64,000 nt of DNA from Seison nebaliae (taxonomy: Eukaryota; Rotifera; Pararotatoria; Seisonacea; Seisonidae): the NCBI GenBank assembly GCA_023231475.1, contig JALJEE010001331.1:1-64000 (forward strand). The letters run 5' to 3'. Below are positions 46,701 through 59,800 of the stretch, piece after piece. The translations under genes were made by a program, and so were the position numbers. The notes under the pieces are model-generated. The model ran no database searches. It saw only the letters and a list, made by a program, of their open reading frames with translations, and had not been told where the DNA came from. Each line of letters opens with the position of its first letter. Positions within the stretch are counted from its first letter, which is position 1.

Positions 46701-47043
46701 ATTACTATTTTGATCAATCAACATCTTGGGAAGTTTCGATTTTCACTAAATGGAATTATAGTTATGAAACGGTATCTCTTGTAATTATTTTAGGAGAGTC
46801 CCGCTATTTCAAGGGAACGCAACCGTTTTTGTATATCTCACACGATTTTCGATGCCCATGATATCTGGCATTTCCTATCAGCATTGGCGATGTTTTTATT
46901 ATTCATGGTTAACTGAAAGAATTCTTTTTTTAGAAAATCTAATTTAACATTTCGTTTCTTCCTCTCATCAAAAATAACAGTGTCTATTAACGATCGACGA
47001 TGATCTACTCAACGTACCTAAAACGAGAATTCGTGTGTTCTAA
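43786..47043 (+). CDS. SID-1/SIDT family transmembrane protein, 832 aa
   Basis: Fourteen exons: 43786-43812, 43865-44002, 44070-44326, 44369-44525, 44578-44736, 44803-44865, 44936-45167, 45210-46095, 46153-46259, 46327-46405, 46457-46559, 46619-46732, 46794-46907 and 46981-47043. All phases agree and the sum is 833 codons. A signal peptide is split over exons 1-2. An N-glycosylation-rich ectodomain follows ([29 protein letters not shown]), then a first helix ([17 protein letters not shown]), an acidic cytosolic loop, and the conserved multi-pass core: [57 protein letters not shown], then [15 protein letters not shown] and [17 protein letters not shown] at the end. These match SIDT1/SIDT2 and nematode SID-1 along the whole core, including the His/Asp residues of the CREST-type hydrolase fold. 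The family moves dsRNA and/or cholesterol. Start chosen because it yields a signal peptide. Confidence 0.93.
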
Positions 47044-47219
47044 ACAAATGATTCTGTTCAATTTGCGTCTTTCGTTATGCTTTGTACAGCAGATTGCACA
47101 TTATTCTATTATTAACAATCCTTTTTTTTTTCATAAATAATTATATTCATAAAATTTAATCAATTTCCATGAATATGACAACATCGAAATACATTTATTT
47201 GAATTAATTTTGCATTTAC

Positions 47220-47225
47220 AATAAA
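47220..47225 (+). terminator. Possible poly(A) signal AATAAA of the SIDT gene
   Basis: AATAAA lies 177 nt after the SIDT stop codon, in AT-rich sequence where chance matches are common. Confidence 0.4.
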
Positions 47226-48822
47226 TATTAAATTTCAGACATTTCTAATAATTATCGTAAGTGTCCATCTGACATTGAGGTTATCGCAAGCAGTTGTTCT
47301 TCCACTAAAAATGTTTTTCTTTTAAATTTTCATTAATGTTGATGGGAAGGACGAAGAAGTCCTTGATAATTGCTTTAGATAAGATCTTCTCCTTTCGACA
47401 AATATATTTCTCTCAATCTTTCATTTATTCTTATTTGTGCAAAACAAATTTTTGCTTCTACCATCAGCTGTCGAGAATGATGGAAATGATAATCTCCATT
47501 TATTATGTGGAATGGGAACAATTGATTCACAGTAATCTCCAATTGATATAGATTGGAAATGAGAGAGATCATTAGACTTTCAACTATTCGACGAGAGCAG
47601 AGGAGAATGAGAAAATAAAAATAATCAGTCTTCACAAATGGATGGAAGTATGATGGAGTAATAAAATTTTCTTTCAACATTAATAAACACCAACAATATG
47701 AATAATAGTGGATTTTCCTTTTTTCAGTAGTAAATTTTTTGATAGAACAATTAGAAAGAATATGATGAAATAATTAACAAATATTATACAGTGCATTCTA
47801 GTGTGTGATGGGATGAGAGATAATTGGAAAATAGTAGAGAAATTGAAATAAATCGTGACGAATTGAACCATAAGTAACAGATGTTATTCAAATCGTCCGC
47901 AAACGATTATTTCCTTAATCGATTGCAGACGTTCTTACTATGCGTTCTGCCCATCCAGAATTAGTTTAATGCATTTATAAATCTCTTCTCAACATTATCA
48001 TTTGCCATATGTATATCTGCTGTTGCATTCCGTTTATGGACGAGTTCTTTTGAGATATAAATTTGCTCACAATTCAGGTAATATGATCAATTTCTTCTTA
48101 TATAACGACTATCGAACGAGGAAATAAGATACAATTTGGAGCATAAATGGAAATATGGAAACAACTTCTTTTGTTTATGAAAGTAAATGGCCATTCTGTC
48201 CTATCTGCCTTCAAGTTAAAGGAAATAACAATCTTTATAATAGTGAATTTGAAATGAAACATTTTCCAACTATCGTTTCTCCTCTACGTAACATTTTCTA
48301 TTATCATCATATGGTTCCTGATGGAAACGCATTCCGAATGAACTGCGGTTAAACATCATTCTTTCCAGAACTCCATTTCCTCATCTCCGTGAAGTAATAC
48401 AACAGTTGTATTATGAATACACCTTGGAAGTAATTTTTGAAGAATGAAGGTCATTTATTAAAATCAATAATCATTCACTTCCTGAATAATTTGATAAGAT
48501 GAAAAATGATAAAATTCTTTCTCAATATCAAAATTGACTCTTCTAGAGAATCTTTGTTCAACAAATCATTTTAGCAGACTATGGAAAATTTATTTATGTT
48601 AGATTTTTTCTGCCTGGAGCGTCGAATGTATTTATCAGATGTCGATGATGAGTTCGAATATTCATTCCGAATTAAATAACTCTGAGATTAGAATAATAAC
48701 TTTTTCATTCTAATAATAATTTTCATATATAACTTACTATGAATGCCATCTTTTCGTTGTCTCTTTCTTTCTTTTACTATTAGGAATGGATCGACGAACA
48801 CAGTATTGTAAACTCTAATTAT

Positions 48823-48842
48823 TCTTATTATTATTATTATTA
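48823..48842. repeat. (ATT)n microsatellite
   Basis: Consecutive ATT/TTA units in non-coding sequence. Confidence 0.8.
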
Positions 48843-51124
48843 TCTCTTAAATTTTAATCTAGTTAATTTCTCGTTAATTCTCGAAGAATAATCTCTTCCC
48901 ACAATTAATTCATTCTCATATAACTTTAAAAACTCAATTTTTTTCTTTTTAGATTTATACAATATTTCTTAATTTCATTTATTTTTCTTACTTCTCCCAC
49001 ATGTGAGCGAGAAGTATCTATATATATTTACATTTATCTTACGTTTAATTCAACACATCAAACAACGGCTATTGTACATAATTGTGTCTCAATAAAACAA
49101 TTAAAATTAAAAAATTATTCGATTAATAATCTTATCAATGAAATTTAAGATATGTTAGTATCAATTTCTCACCAAGTTATTTATTGAAATTAAATGTGTT
49201 GGCTAATTCTCATCAAGTCAATTAGCCCTCTCATCCGTTTCTTTCATTCATTCATTACCAAAAAATATATAAGATCACATAAAAAAATTTTCATTGTTAT
49301 TTATTATGCGATTTTCTTACTACTAATAAATTGACGAAACTGTTTGATATTTTTGTTTCTAGTTGTATGATCACCATACTATGGTGATCTCTGTTCATCC
49401 AGTTGGGAAAAGGAATAGCTAAATAAATTTTATGAAATAGAATAATTTTTCAAATTTTTGAGAGTATTTAGTTAGTGTCAACAATTGACATAATTGTTAG
49501 GAAATGTCACAATAAGATAAGTCGTTTGATCTAATAAAAATGGATCATCATATTTATTATTTTCTTATTATTATTCTTCTTCTTACTAGAAGTTTAGATA
49601 GAAAATAGGAAGAAACTTGAAAACATTCGATTTTGAAGAAATAGTCTAAATTATTTTTATTTGAATGCGATTCACATTCAAATTGCATGAGATGAATATT
49701 TGGATATCGAATGATCTTTGATTTCGTAAGGATTCATTTCTCTTCTTATCTTGATTTTATTTTTTCGTAGAATTTTTCTTATTTGTTTCAAATAAAAATT
49801 GATTTTCTTTATTAATGAGCTTTATTTTTTTCCGACATTTAACCTGTTCCTACTACGAAGAAAAACAAAGTAAAAAATGAACAGATAATTTGTATGTAAC
49901 AAATTGTTATTTAGAAGAATTGGATCTTCTAGTGTAAGATTTCTATGGGGGGAAGAAATTGACTGTTGACAAATGATTAATGTTTAAATGAATAATTCGT
50001 AAGAGTCATGTTAAATGATTGCACTTGGTGATGGTAAAGTTTCAAACGGTTACTGAAAAACGGAAGGCGAGGCTAAAGAGCAATATGATCAGTTCAAAAT
50101 AACAGAATCATTGCATGTTTACTACATCAATTGACGAATTACAAGAATTTGTTCAATTGATGTCTTATTATGAACGTTGTACATCATGAGCAACAGTCAT
50201 CGTATTTATTCTTTAAATAATTTCATTAATAATCATTATTTCTTCTTTAAGAATTTCCCTTTAAACGAACATTATCTAGGAAATATTCTCATCATAAACC
50301 ACTTTTTTATTTGTTGATGTTTTAATATTCATCATCCCTCTTCTTCTTATCAGACGAAGTTCCATGTACATATCCACACATAATTCCCACCAGTTGCAAC
50401 ATGGTCATCGTTCTTCAGATAATGTTTTCAACCAAAAAGTAAAAGAAGATAAATATGAGAGAAGAAGGAAAGAAAAGAAAGTACAGTTCTCACCAAAAAC
50501 TATTATTTAGATTTATTACATGTGAATGATTGCGAGTTGTGTATTGTTGTACTAAAGCGCCTAGTGCACAACGAGGCGCAATGATTGAAGTATGTTGAGG
50601 AAGAATCGTTTTCATGTCTAAATATCCTTCCTTCACTTAAGACTTTTCTTCTTTAATTGATAAGTTCTAAACAATCATATTCTTCTGCTTTCCTACTTTT
50701 GGCATTTTTGATATACTCAAGTCATCTAATTTTAATCATTGGGAACATACATTCACATTCATCGATAGTAATATAACGATCTTGTTTTCATATTGATCAA
50801 CCAAAGAATAAGATTGGTGGAATTTTAGTTTATCTCGTACGGTCATATATATTCAAGCAATAGTGCTTGACCGAAGAATTATCAAATTTTCGAATAATTA
50901 TTTAGTGACTAATGAAATAGATACACCTTGAAACGTTCCACAAGAGGGTGGTAATTTCTTACGCTGAATGAAAACAAAAAAAATATTAACGTAACACCGT
51001 AAAAGAATAGATTCCATCTGTAAATGCATCCAATGTTATAGAATTAGTTGAAATATGTAAAAAATATTCAAATCTGTTGTGACAACAACATGATTGAAAA
51101 TGTTGTAAAATTCGTTATTTTCAG

Positions 51125-51331
51125 ATGCTCGGGAGGATTTTATTTATTAGTAACCGATGGGTTTTTCTAAGATTTTCTAGTTCAACAAATCAGTTCAATT
51201 TAATAAAATCATCAATTAAAAATTCTATGAAACATTTTCGAAGTCCCATTTTAATATTTATTTGCATGATTTTCAATTGCTTCTTTTATCTAATCATTTT
51301 TTACATTCGTTTTATTACTTTCGTTCAATGA
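51125..51331 (+). CDS. Weak candidate: small basic protein or exon with one membrane segment
   Basis: 68 codons beginning MLGRILFISNRWVFLRFSSS, an Arg/Ser-rich start resembling a mitochondrial targeting peptide. The frame ends in a hydrophobic segment (LIFICMIFNCFFYLIIFYI). A TTTTCAG precedes the ATG, so it could instead be an internal exon. No family recognised. Confidence 0.25.
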   Translation: MLGRILFISNRWVFLRFSSSTNQFNLIKSSIKNSMKHFRSPILIFICMIFNCFFYLIIFYIRFITFVQ

Positions 51332-51348
51332 TAATAATGTTTTTTGTT

Positions 51349-51618
51349 TTATAGCAGAGAAGAAAATATTGCGTCTCTTGGAATTAAATTCAATTGACGT
51401 GAACAATAATTCTTCAACGGAAATGATGGCACGGTAACTCTTGGAAATAAATCAGAAAATTTATTTAATTCACTACATAGGAGTTCTCTCAAATTTCCTT
51501 TGGGCTCAACTCCTATATCAACATCAAAACATTTTATAACAGATTTCAAAATAACTTTTTGTCCAATTGATTTGATATATAACAATTTCACATTTATTTC
51601 AATCCGAATCAATTTCAT
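51349..51618 (-). CDS. Weak candidate: unrecognised exon or small protein
   Basis: 89 codons with more balanced composition than surrounding frames (e.g. CFDVDIGVEPKGNLRELLC and SDLFPRVTVPSFPLKNYC). ATTTAG directly precedes the first ATG, compatible with an acceptor. It overlaps no known family in my recall and no flanking exon was found. Confidence 0.3.
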   Translation of the reverse strand: MKLIRIEINVKLLYIKSIGQKVILKSVIKCFDVDIGVEPKGNLRELLCSELNKFSDLFPRVTVPSFPLKNYCSRQLNLIPRDAIFSSLL

Positions 51619-51822
51619 CTAAATTCATACGATATATTATCAATAATTTGTTCAATTCAAGAAGGTTAATATGAATTTATTAAACTCCTAAACTTTAGAA
51701 GTACAACTTAATGCAAAATAGAATTGAGCGCTAAAATTAGTAACTTATAATTTGTTCCAGGACGGAATGATTGATTTTTATTTCGAACAATTATGTAAAT
51801 AACATATCCATAAAATGGAACA

Positions 51823-52104
51823 TCAATGAAAAGATCGATGTAAGATCAGTAAATATTTATTCCGTATGCACATCAACGTCTTACATGTTTTCTTCAGTTT
51901 AACTCTCCATTCGCTGAAGTCGCTAGGTGACGAATGCGATTTGGATTCCTGTTGAGTAGTGACCTGAATATCTAATGATGATTGGCGTTGCATCAACAAC
52001 AAACTAATCAAATACAGTTGGCAGCTGTGCAGATATTTAGTGAGAAACGATATTTTTTTCATATCTTCTAGGAGCATTATATATTTTTGCTCCAATACTT
52101 TCAT
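51823..52104 (-). CDS. Weak candidate: unrecognised small ORF
   Basis: 93 codons. The opening (MKVLEQKYIMLLEDMKKISF) looks helical, followed by a Leu-rich segment and a Ser/Gln-rich part with SPSDFSEW. Base composition is less AT-rich than the surroundings, which is the main reason to list it. Its relation to the frame at 51349-51618 on the same strand is unknown. Confidence 0.3.
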   Translation of the reverse strand: MKVLEQKYIMLLEDMKKISFLTKYLHSCQLYLISLLLMQRQSSLDIQVTTQQESKSHSSPSDFSEWRVKLKKTCKTLMCIRNKYLLILHRSFH

Positions 52105-53823
52105 CTCGTGTATGTGTGTGAGAGAGAGTGAATGCGTATGAATGATAATGAAAGAATTCCATATCGTAATTTATTTATATTTTCGATTCGATTATATTAG
52201 AACTTTGTTATATTAGTTATCCATTCTTCTTTCGAAATCTTCCGAATCTATTAAATATATATTAGTAATTAGTGACTAGATATTATTATGGAGATTATTT
52301 GGAAAATCTTATTACAAATTTCCCAATTTACAACATTCGGCTATGATAAATATCTTTATAAATTGTAACGTATAAATTTTAGGGCGTAAAATGATTAAAT
52401 TGATTATTACCACCGAACTTCAATTAAAACGAAGAAAGTTTACAGAAAACTCCTAAAACTCTAAACCATATTTCATTAGGAAAGTTACGTTATATCTACT
52501 CATATCATACGGGAAAATGATAGAGGTAATGAAACGAGCACTTACCTATCGCCGCGTAATAATTATGAATTTGGTGAATATCTTCCGCTTCATTCTTTAG
52601 TGCACATCTGATTGTGGCACAATGCGTCGAATAACCTCTTCCCTTATTTAAAGTTTTGACAGCTTTTTTTAAAAAAAAACAACTTTTTTGGTCATTAGCA
52701 CCATATCATCATTAAATGTTTCCACTTTTCATCATTCTTTCCGTTTTAACGCTTCTTCGTTTATTACTTTTCCTCAAACACTTATCTTTCGGTTATGTTC
52801 TCTAGCTTGTATCATTCTCAAATTCATTTACAAAAAATTTACCCATTTCTTAACATTCCTTTCTAAACCCCTCATTTAATAAGAATAATAATGATAGTCG
52901 TTCATTACAGTGTGGAAATATACTGTAGATCTAAATTTTTCTTCCAGAAATATTAGTCAATATTTCATGTTACGCATCCTTTTCCTTCAGATAGCAAAAA
53001 AACCTCATCAACCTCATCTATACGAAGTATTATTTGCATATATGTAATAGTTAATAGATGCATGCAAAATATATATAATTTATGCATGACTCATATAATT
53101 TGTATATGTATTGCCAACAGATACAAATTAATCGGGTAACTAGTTCGGTTTTTTTTATTTTCATAATTTTCCTATTCACATTCAATTAGTCATTTCCAAT
53201 TTTTCATGGACATATTAGACAGATTAATCAGTAATCAACAAAAATATTGGTTCGAGGTTTTTTTGTTACTTACATGGAAATTTGTTCGACTAACTAATTG
53301 TAATAACACTAATAAGTTGAGTAGATTCAAAGAAATTCTCTTCCCATTTTCAAGTCGTAATTCGTTTATTAGTCTTTCTACGGAATTCTTTCAGTTATTA
53401 TTCCGTAATACAATAGTGTACATGATGTGCCCTTAATTTATATGGATTCCTTCCGATGATAAGGTTAATCATTTGGATGAAGAATTTAGAAATTCATTTA
53501 AATAGTATCATAATTGTGTGATGTTTATTATGATATCATTGGAAGAATAATTTTCTCTTATGATCTAGTAAATTATATTAAAGGTTTTCTTCTCCAAAGC
53601 GTTTATGTTGTGTCAGTGAAAGAATGAGCAATATTTCTTTAAGACATATTCGAAAGAATGGGGTAATAACAATTTAATGATTTTCTTGTTCGGAATGTAG
53701 ATTTGTATAAAATCGTCGTTGAATGGAAATTGATCAATAGTTGATTGATTAGGTCTCTCAAAAGAACTTAAGAAATAATGGTAATTTGATGAAAGCAAAT
53801 AAGTGTGCTGAAGAATATCTTCC

Positions 53824-56800
53824 ATGAAAGTTATGGACGGAAAGTCGAACAATTTCGTTAGTTCGACGATAGCCTCTCTTCAATCTAAATTCGAACCAAA
53901 CAAATCAAACTCTAAGTTTTCGTCCAGATATCAGCCAGCCAACAATAAGACATCTCATGTCCAAGTGAGATCAAACAAGTCCGACATTTTCAATAAACTA
54001 TCTAAGTTTGAGAATGATCTGCAAACCAATCGTAATAGTTTCAATAGAAGTAAAAAGTCTAGTGAATCAACTGACCAGATTAATTCACCCAAACAACTCT
54101 CATCCTCAAATTTAAGTAACAAAACATTCTTTTCGTCAGTCGGTTCGATTGATGAAGATAATAGTTTCAAGTTTAATATAAATAAATCAAAAACGAACGA
54201 GGATTTCAATGAACATAAACATTCTAACGTTCCTCAATCAAACTCATCCTCATCAACACTGACGTCCAAATCATTATCAACGTCAACAACATTATCAGAG
54301 TCGCCAACATCTACTTCATCTATAACGATAACAAAAAAGTTACAATCTTCTATCTTACCAATCGTATCATCATCAACATTAAATACATCGGCTAAATCAA
54401 CAACAACAACAAAAACAGCAGTGGCAGATGCAAGATTATGTTCTAATGAAATATCATCATCGAATATATCAGATTCCTTCTTACTCTCTAATTCTAAACC
54501 ATCACCGATTGATGATGATGTCATAAATATTCCAATAACATCAACAATGTCCGTTTTATCATCAGGCATCTCATCACCATTAATTACAACATCCGTTCCA
54601 ACATCCAGTTCTTCGTCATCTTCATTAACCAGTACACCTCTATCAGCGACAACTCTCCCATTTACATCATCAACAACATCTAAACAAATTACAGTGGAAG
54701 ATAATGATGTAATCAATTGGGAGAAAATCGAGCGAGTGCAACAGGAGAAGAAGGAGATAAGAAAGGAAATTGAAAGTAATTCTGACGATAAGAGTATTGG
54801 AATAAATAATGATAAAGAAAATTTTGAAAATGTTATCTTGGACGAGAGTGTCACTCCAACTAATAAATCAAATGCATCCTCAACGATTGGCGATGATTAT
54901 GGAAAGAGTAGAACTGATAAATTTGATTCCTCCATCACGTTCAATAACAACATGAACAATCATTTAAAAAGTTAATCCTATTTTCCTCCTATCAATAGTT
55001 CATAAGCGATGCCATTTATTTGTAAAAGAATGCCATTTATTCCTATAACTAACAGAAATGAATGAAGGAATAGGAATAAATTGACCCTTATTAATTTTCC
55101 TCTAAATTTATTATTAATCTTTTCATAATTTTTATTAATTGGCCCTCAGTTACTACATAGATGCCATAATCATTATGTTTTCGTCTCTCATTTTCTTACG
55201 AAAGAAGAGAATATACTAAATATTCGGAAGAATATTGCAAGACAAATTGATAAATGATATTCTACCATTTCTCTTCCTCATCATCATTGTCATCATTAGA
55301 ATTTAACATTTAATATGAAATTCATTTAAACATCAAGAAGAGTTAAACCGAATTGGAACAAGTTTAAAGAATTTCATCTTTATTTCATTTCTCATTATTT
55401 CCATCAATTAATAATTCAGAGTAATAAATTAATATTTATTCTCATGTGAAATCAGGAAGATTGGTTTAGAGTAAATCCGAAAGAAAAACTACTTTTTGCA
55501 CAAGTATTAATTTTCTGTAGTTGAATAAGCGTTCTTTCAGAGATGTATATTAATTCGACTTTTCCTTGAATCATTTCGAAATAAGTTCGTCGATGTAATG
55601 ATGAGGATATGTAATGTTTGATTAGTATGAGCATCATACCATTCAATAACATTCGAATCTGCCAATATATTCGATAGATATAGAGATGAACATTTCTACA
55701 TAACTATCCTATCAACTACTACCTATTTGTGTACGCTGTATTTGGGTATTGGGAGACTCTTATGAGACGTACTATCTACTTTCACTGAAGAAATAATATA
55801 ATTGTTCATAATAAGTAATAAATTGTGGAAGAATCTTGTACGAAAAAATGCCATTGAATCTCATGTGTAGAAATAGTGTAGTCTTAAATATATTATTATA
55901 AACTTTTCTACTTATTACTACTGAAATTCCAAAGATAGGAGGACTATACTATCTTCAAATTCTTCATCTACCCCATTCCCTTCGAATGGTGAGGAGACTG
56001 ATTATAGTAAACGAACGGAATTCTTACAAAATGTAAAAAGTGTTTAATTCAATTTTAAAGGTAACTCAAAAGTTCAAAATAGGTTCAACGAATTAAGGAT
56101 ACATAGCTACAGAACATGCATGTTTAATAATGAGGAAATGGCATTAGCTCCATGAAAGATTTCACAAGAATCATTTCTAATTAATCATATAAATTATAAT
56201 TTTTCTTATTATAAATTAAAGAGTTGGAGAAAGAGATAGAAATAGAAGCAGCAAATACAGAATCGCTTATTCAATCCCATTATGAGATCGAAGAAGAAAC
56301 GATAAAAGAAGAAGAAATCGAAGAAGAAGATATCAAAGAAGAAGAAGAAGAAGTTAAAGAAGAAGAAAACAAAGTAGAATCAGTAATCGACAAAGCAGAG
56401 TCAGGTAAAATAGAAGATAAGAATCTTCAATTATCTTCGGTAACATTTGGTCAGGATTCAAATGATCTTTTGGGGGTAAAGTGTGAATCGATTGAAATTA
56501 AATCAGCAACATCAATTGATGAATTCTCCTCATTTGGTCTCAATGAACATAATCTGATCAGTACGGAGAGTAAGAAGGCGATTGATAATCAATCTCCCAT
56601 CAATAATTTAACTTCTTCAACTACGAAAAATAATGAAACGATGGAAGAAGAGAAAATTGTTGATAAGAATAAAACTGAATCAGATTACCAAGATCAAACT
56701 GTTACCATGTCAACGTTGGATAATATGATGGATTTCCAAAATTCCGACGACGAAGAAGATGTGGAGCAACGACGTAAAAACATCGAAAAATTTGTCGACG

Positions 56801-59800
56801 AACAAAGAAAGTTGACAAAGGAGGAACTCGTCCAGAAGGCCTTATATCTCCAAAATGAGTATGAGAATGTTTATTTGCAGAAACAGGCACTTCAAGATGA
56901 ATTAGAAGAAATGAAATTGGAGATGGAGGAGTTGCAAGATCAATTTCGTGTTGAAGATGCCGATCAACTTCGAATTCTTCAATCCGAATTGGATTCTGCC
57001 CATCGTTCGTGTCGAGTGCTCCAATTTAAAGTAACAAGAAGTGAACGGAGAAATGATGCATTGGATGATGATAAATTTAAATTAGAAGAGAAAATAAGAG
57101 ATTTGTTGAGACAAAGTGAACGTCTTGAAGAATTGGAAGATGAACTGCAAATCGCAAAAGAAGTCAGTGTCCGTTTACATGCCGAATTGTTGCACAATGA
57201 ACAATGGAGAGTGGCGACTGAAAGATTGAATTGCCATTTACGTGAACAATTGGACACGCTAAAGGATGCGATTGATGGAAAGCTGAATATCAATGAAAAT
57301 GATCAGAAAGGAGAAGTAACTGAGAGAGAATTACATGATGATATTCATGTCTGGAGATTATCAAATGAATTATATGATTGTTTATTAAGAGAATATATGT
57401 TACAAGAAGAATTAGCTGTTCTCACAAGACAACAGTCAGTCAATCGCAATATAGCTAACAGTTCATCTTCTGCCGATCTCCCAAATAACAATCAAACAAA
57501 TGTGCAATTGCCAAATAATGATAGTTTAGCTGTTCGGGAATTAGGTCGAATGTTATCGAATGCTCAAGAGAAAAGTTCCGGTTTACGTGAAGATGTACGT
57601 CGATTAGAAAATGAATTATCAACAAAAAAACATGAAATTGATCAACTGAAAATTTCATTATCTCGTCGTTCTCGTTCGTCATCAAGATCTCGACGAACTA
57701 ACAACAATAACAATAATAATCAGAATGAGAATGGAGAAGAGAAGAAATCGAGAGCAAATGAATCAAAGACGATGGTCGATGACGGAGAAATGACATTAAT
57801 GAGAAATCGTATGTCTCGACTTGCTGACGATTTACAACAAGCTCAAGAAGACAATAATTTATTGGAAAGTCGATTGAAAGAAACGAAAAAACAGAAAATC
57901 GATCGTGCATCATCACCAGTTATGATGACGATGGAACCATCGAAAGAAATTTCAGAATTGAAAGAGCAAATATCTGATATGTTGGAAATAATGGAGGAGC
58001 AAGAACATGCGAAAAGAATTGCTGATAGAGAATTGCAGAATTTGAAAGAAATTATTGAAAAACAAAAAATATCGGAAGAAATGGAAAAGAAACAAGTTTC
58101 AATGGAATATATGGAATTGGTTGTTAATAATACGCAGAAACAGAAGGAAGTTGAGTTGAAATTACTGCAACAGAATATTGATGAATTGGAATCGATAAAT
58201 AAGAAGAAAGAAGAACAATTATTAGAATTGAATGACAAATATGTTAGTTTGAGAATCGAATTGGAAAAAAAGGAAAAGGACAACCAATTGCAAGTGATTC
58301 AGACGAAGTTGGGAGAAGAAGAAAAGAAAGTTTCAAAATTAGAAGGCGATTTGGAGAAAGCAAAAAAATCGATTGTAGAAGTTGTGCGGAAATTTGAAAT
58401 AGAGTTTGAGAAACGTCGAATGGATTTGATTACGAAGAAAGAGAATGAGTTAGTTGAATTGCAGAGATCGACACAACTCAAATTAAGTGAAATGACAAAG
58501 AAACATGAGAAGGAAAAGAATGAATTACAAATGAAAGAGCGTAAGCAAGATGAAACGTTCAAGAATGACCTTACAACAAATAATCAGAAATTTGATTTAT
58601 TAGAAAGGAAATTGAAAGACTTACAAAAGCAATTGAATGAGAAGAATGAAGAATTAAAGAAGCAGCATGTTCGACTAATTTCTCGTGGTGTCATTCCAAA
58701 CAAGATCTTGGAATCATCAGCATCTTCATTCGCTTTATCATCAACTACTCCATCAATTATGGCGAATAATCATAAAACAACGTCAACCGATTCCCAATTG
58801 AATATGACAACTGTCTCTTCGGGTAATACATCATCAAGATGGTCAACGACAAATGACCATCAGAATCATTATGAGAATGATGTGCATTTGAAAGAGATAA
58901 AGGAATTTGAAAGACTTTTAGAAATAAAAGAAACGGAAATTGATCGACAACAAAGAGAATTACGAGACTTGGCAGATGAAAAGTTGGAATTGCAAAAGAA
59001 GGTGCGACGATTGAAAGTAAAAATCGATTCAGGAGAAACCACATCGAAATTGAATAGAACTGAAATTGACAATTTCGAAACAAGATTGAATATGTTGAAC
59101 GCAGAGAATAACATGTTAAAGAAAGAAAAGAAGCAATTGCAGAATGAGAGTGATGATTTAAAAATTCAATTGGAACAAACTCAACAGAGACGACGATTGA
59201 AATCAGTTTATAGATCAACGAAAAATTCGGCAACCCAATGCTCGACCATGAATGAGGTAGAAGACAGATTGAATAGTGAAGTGAAAAACATGAAAGAAGA
59301 ATTGGAATGTGCAATTAATCAGACGAAAAAACTGATGAAAGAAAAGGAATTAGAGAGACAAGAGAATCGAAAGGAGATTCAAATGTTGAAAGAGAGATTG
59401 TTATTGAAAGACAAAGAAAAGATGAAGAAAGAATGTGAGAGGATAGAAACGTTAAAACGAGAATTAGATTACAATGAAATCGCTAGGAAAGAATTAAAGT
59501 CAGCTGCTGATAAATTGAGACAGAAATTACAAATGATCGATCAAGAAATGCATAGACATCAATTGGAAACTTCATTCGAAAAAGAGGAATGGAGTGTAGA
59601 ACGTGCGAATTTCTTGTCTCTAGTCAATTCGTTGCGTGAAGAGAATTCGAAATATTCCGGTTGTACATCATCTCAACAAGCAAAATATGAATGGACTAAG
59701 GAACGTCATGAATTGTTGAGAACTTTAGATTTATCGCATAATCTTAATCTGAATCTGAAGACGCAACTGAATAATAGTGAGCGAAAACAAACATCTTTAC

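Larger units (their letters stand above)
47044..53823. other. 6.8-kb stretch without a confident gene
   Basis: AT-rich, with short open frames only. A likely poly(A) signal for SIDT lies at 47220. ATT trinucleotide repeats occur near 48826-48841. Three weak coding candidates at 51.1-52.1 kb are listed separately. No tRNA or other structured RNA was recognised. Confidence 0.5.

Noticed and set aside
54234-54854. 206-codon minus-strand frame rich in Asp/Val
   Set aside because: Antisense of the Ser/Thr (TCA/ACA) codons of MTCL exon 1.
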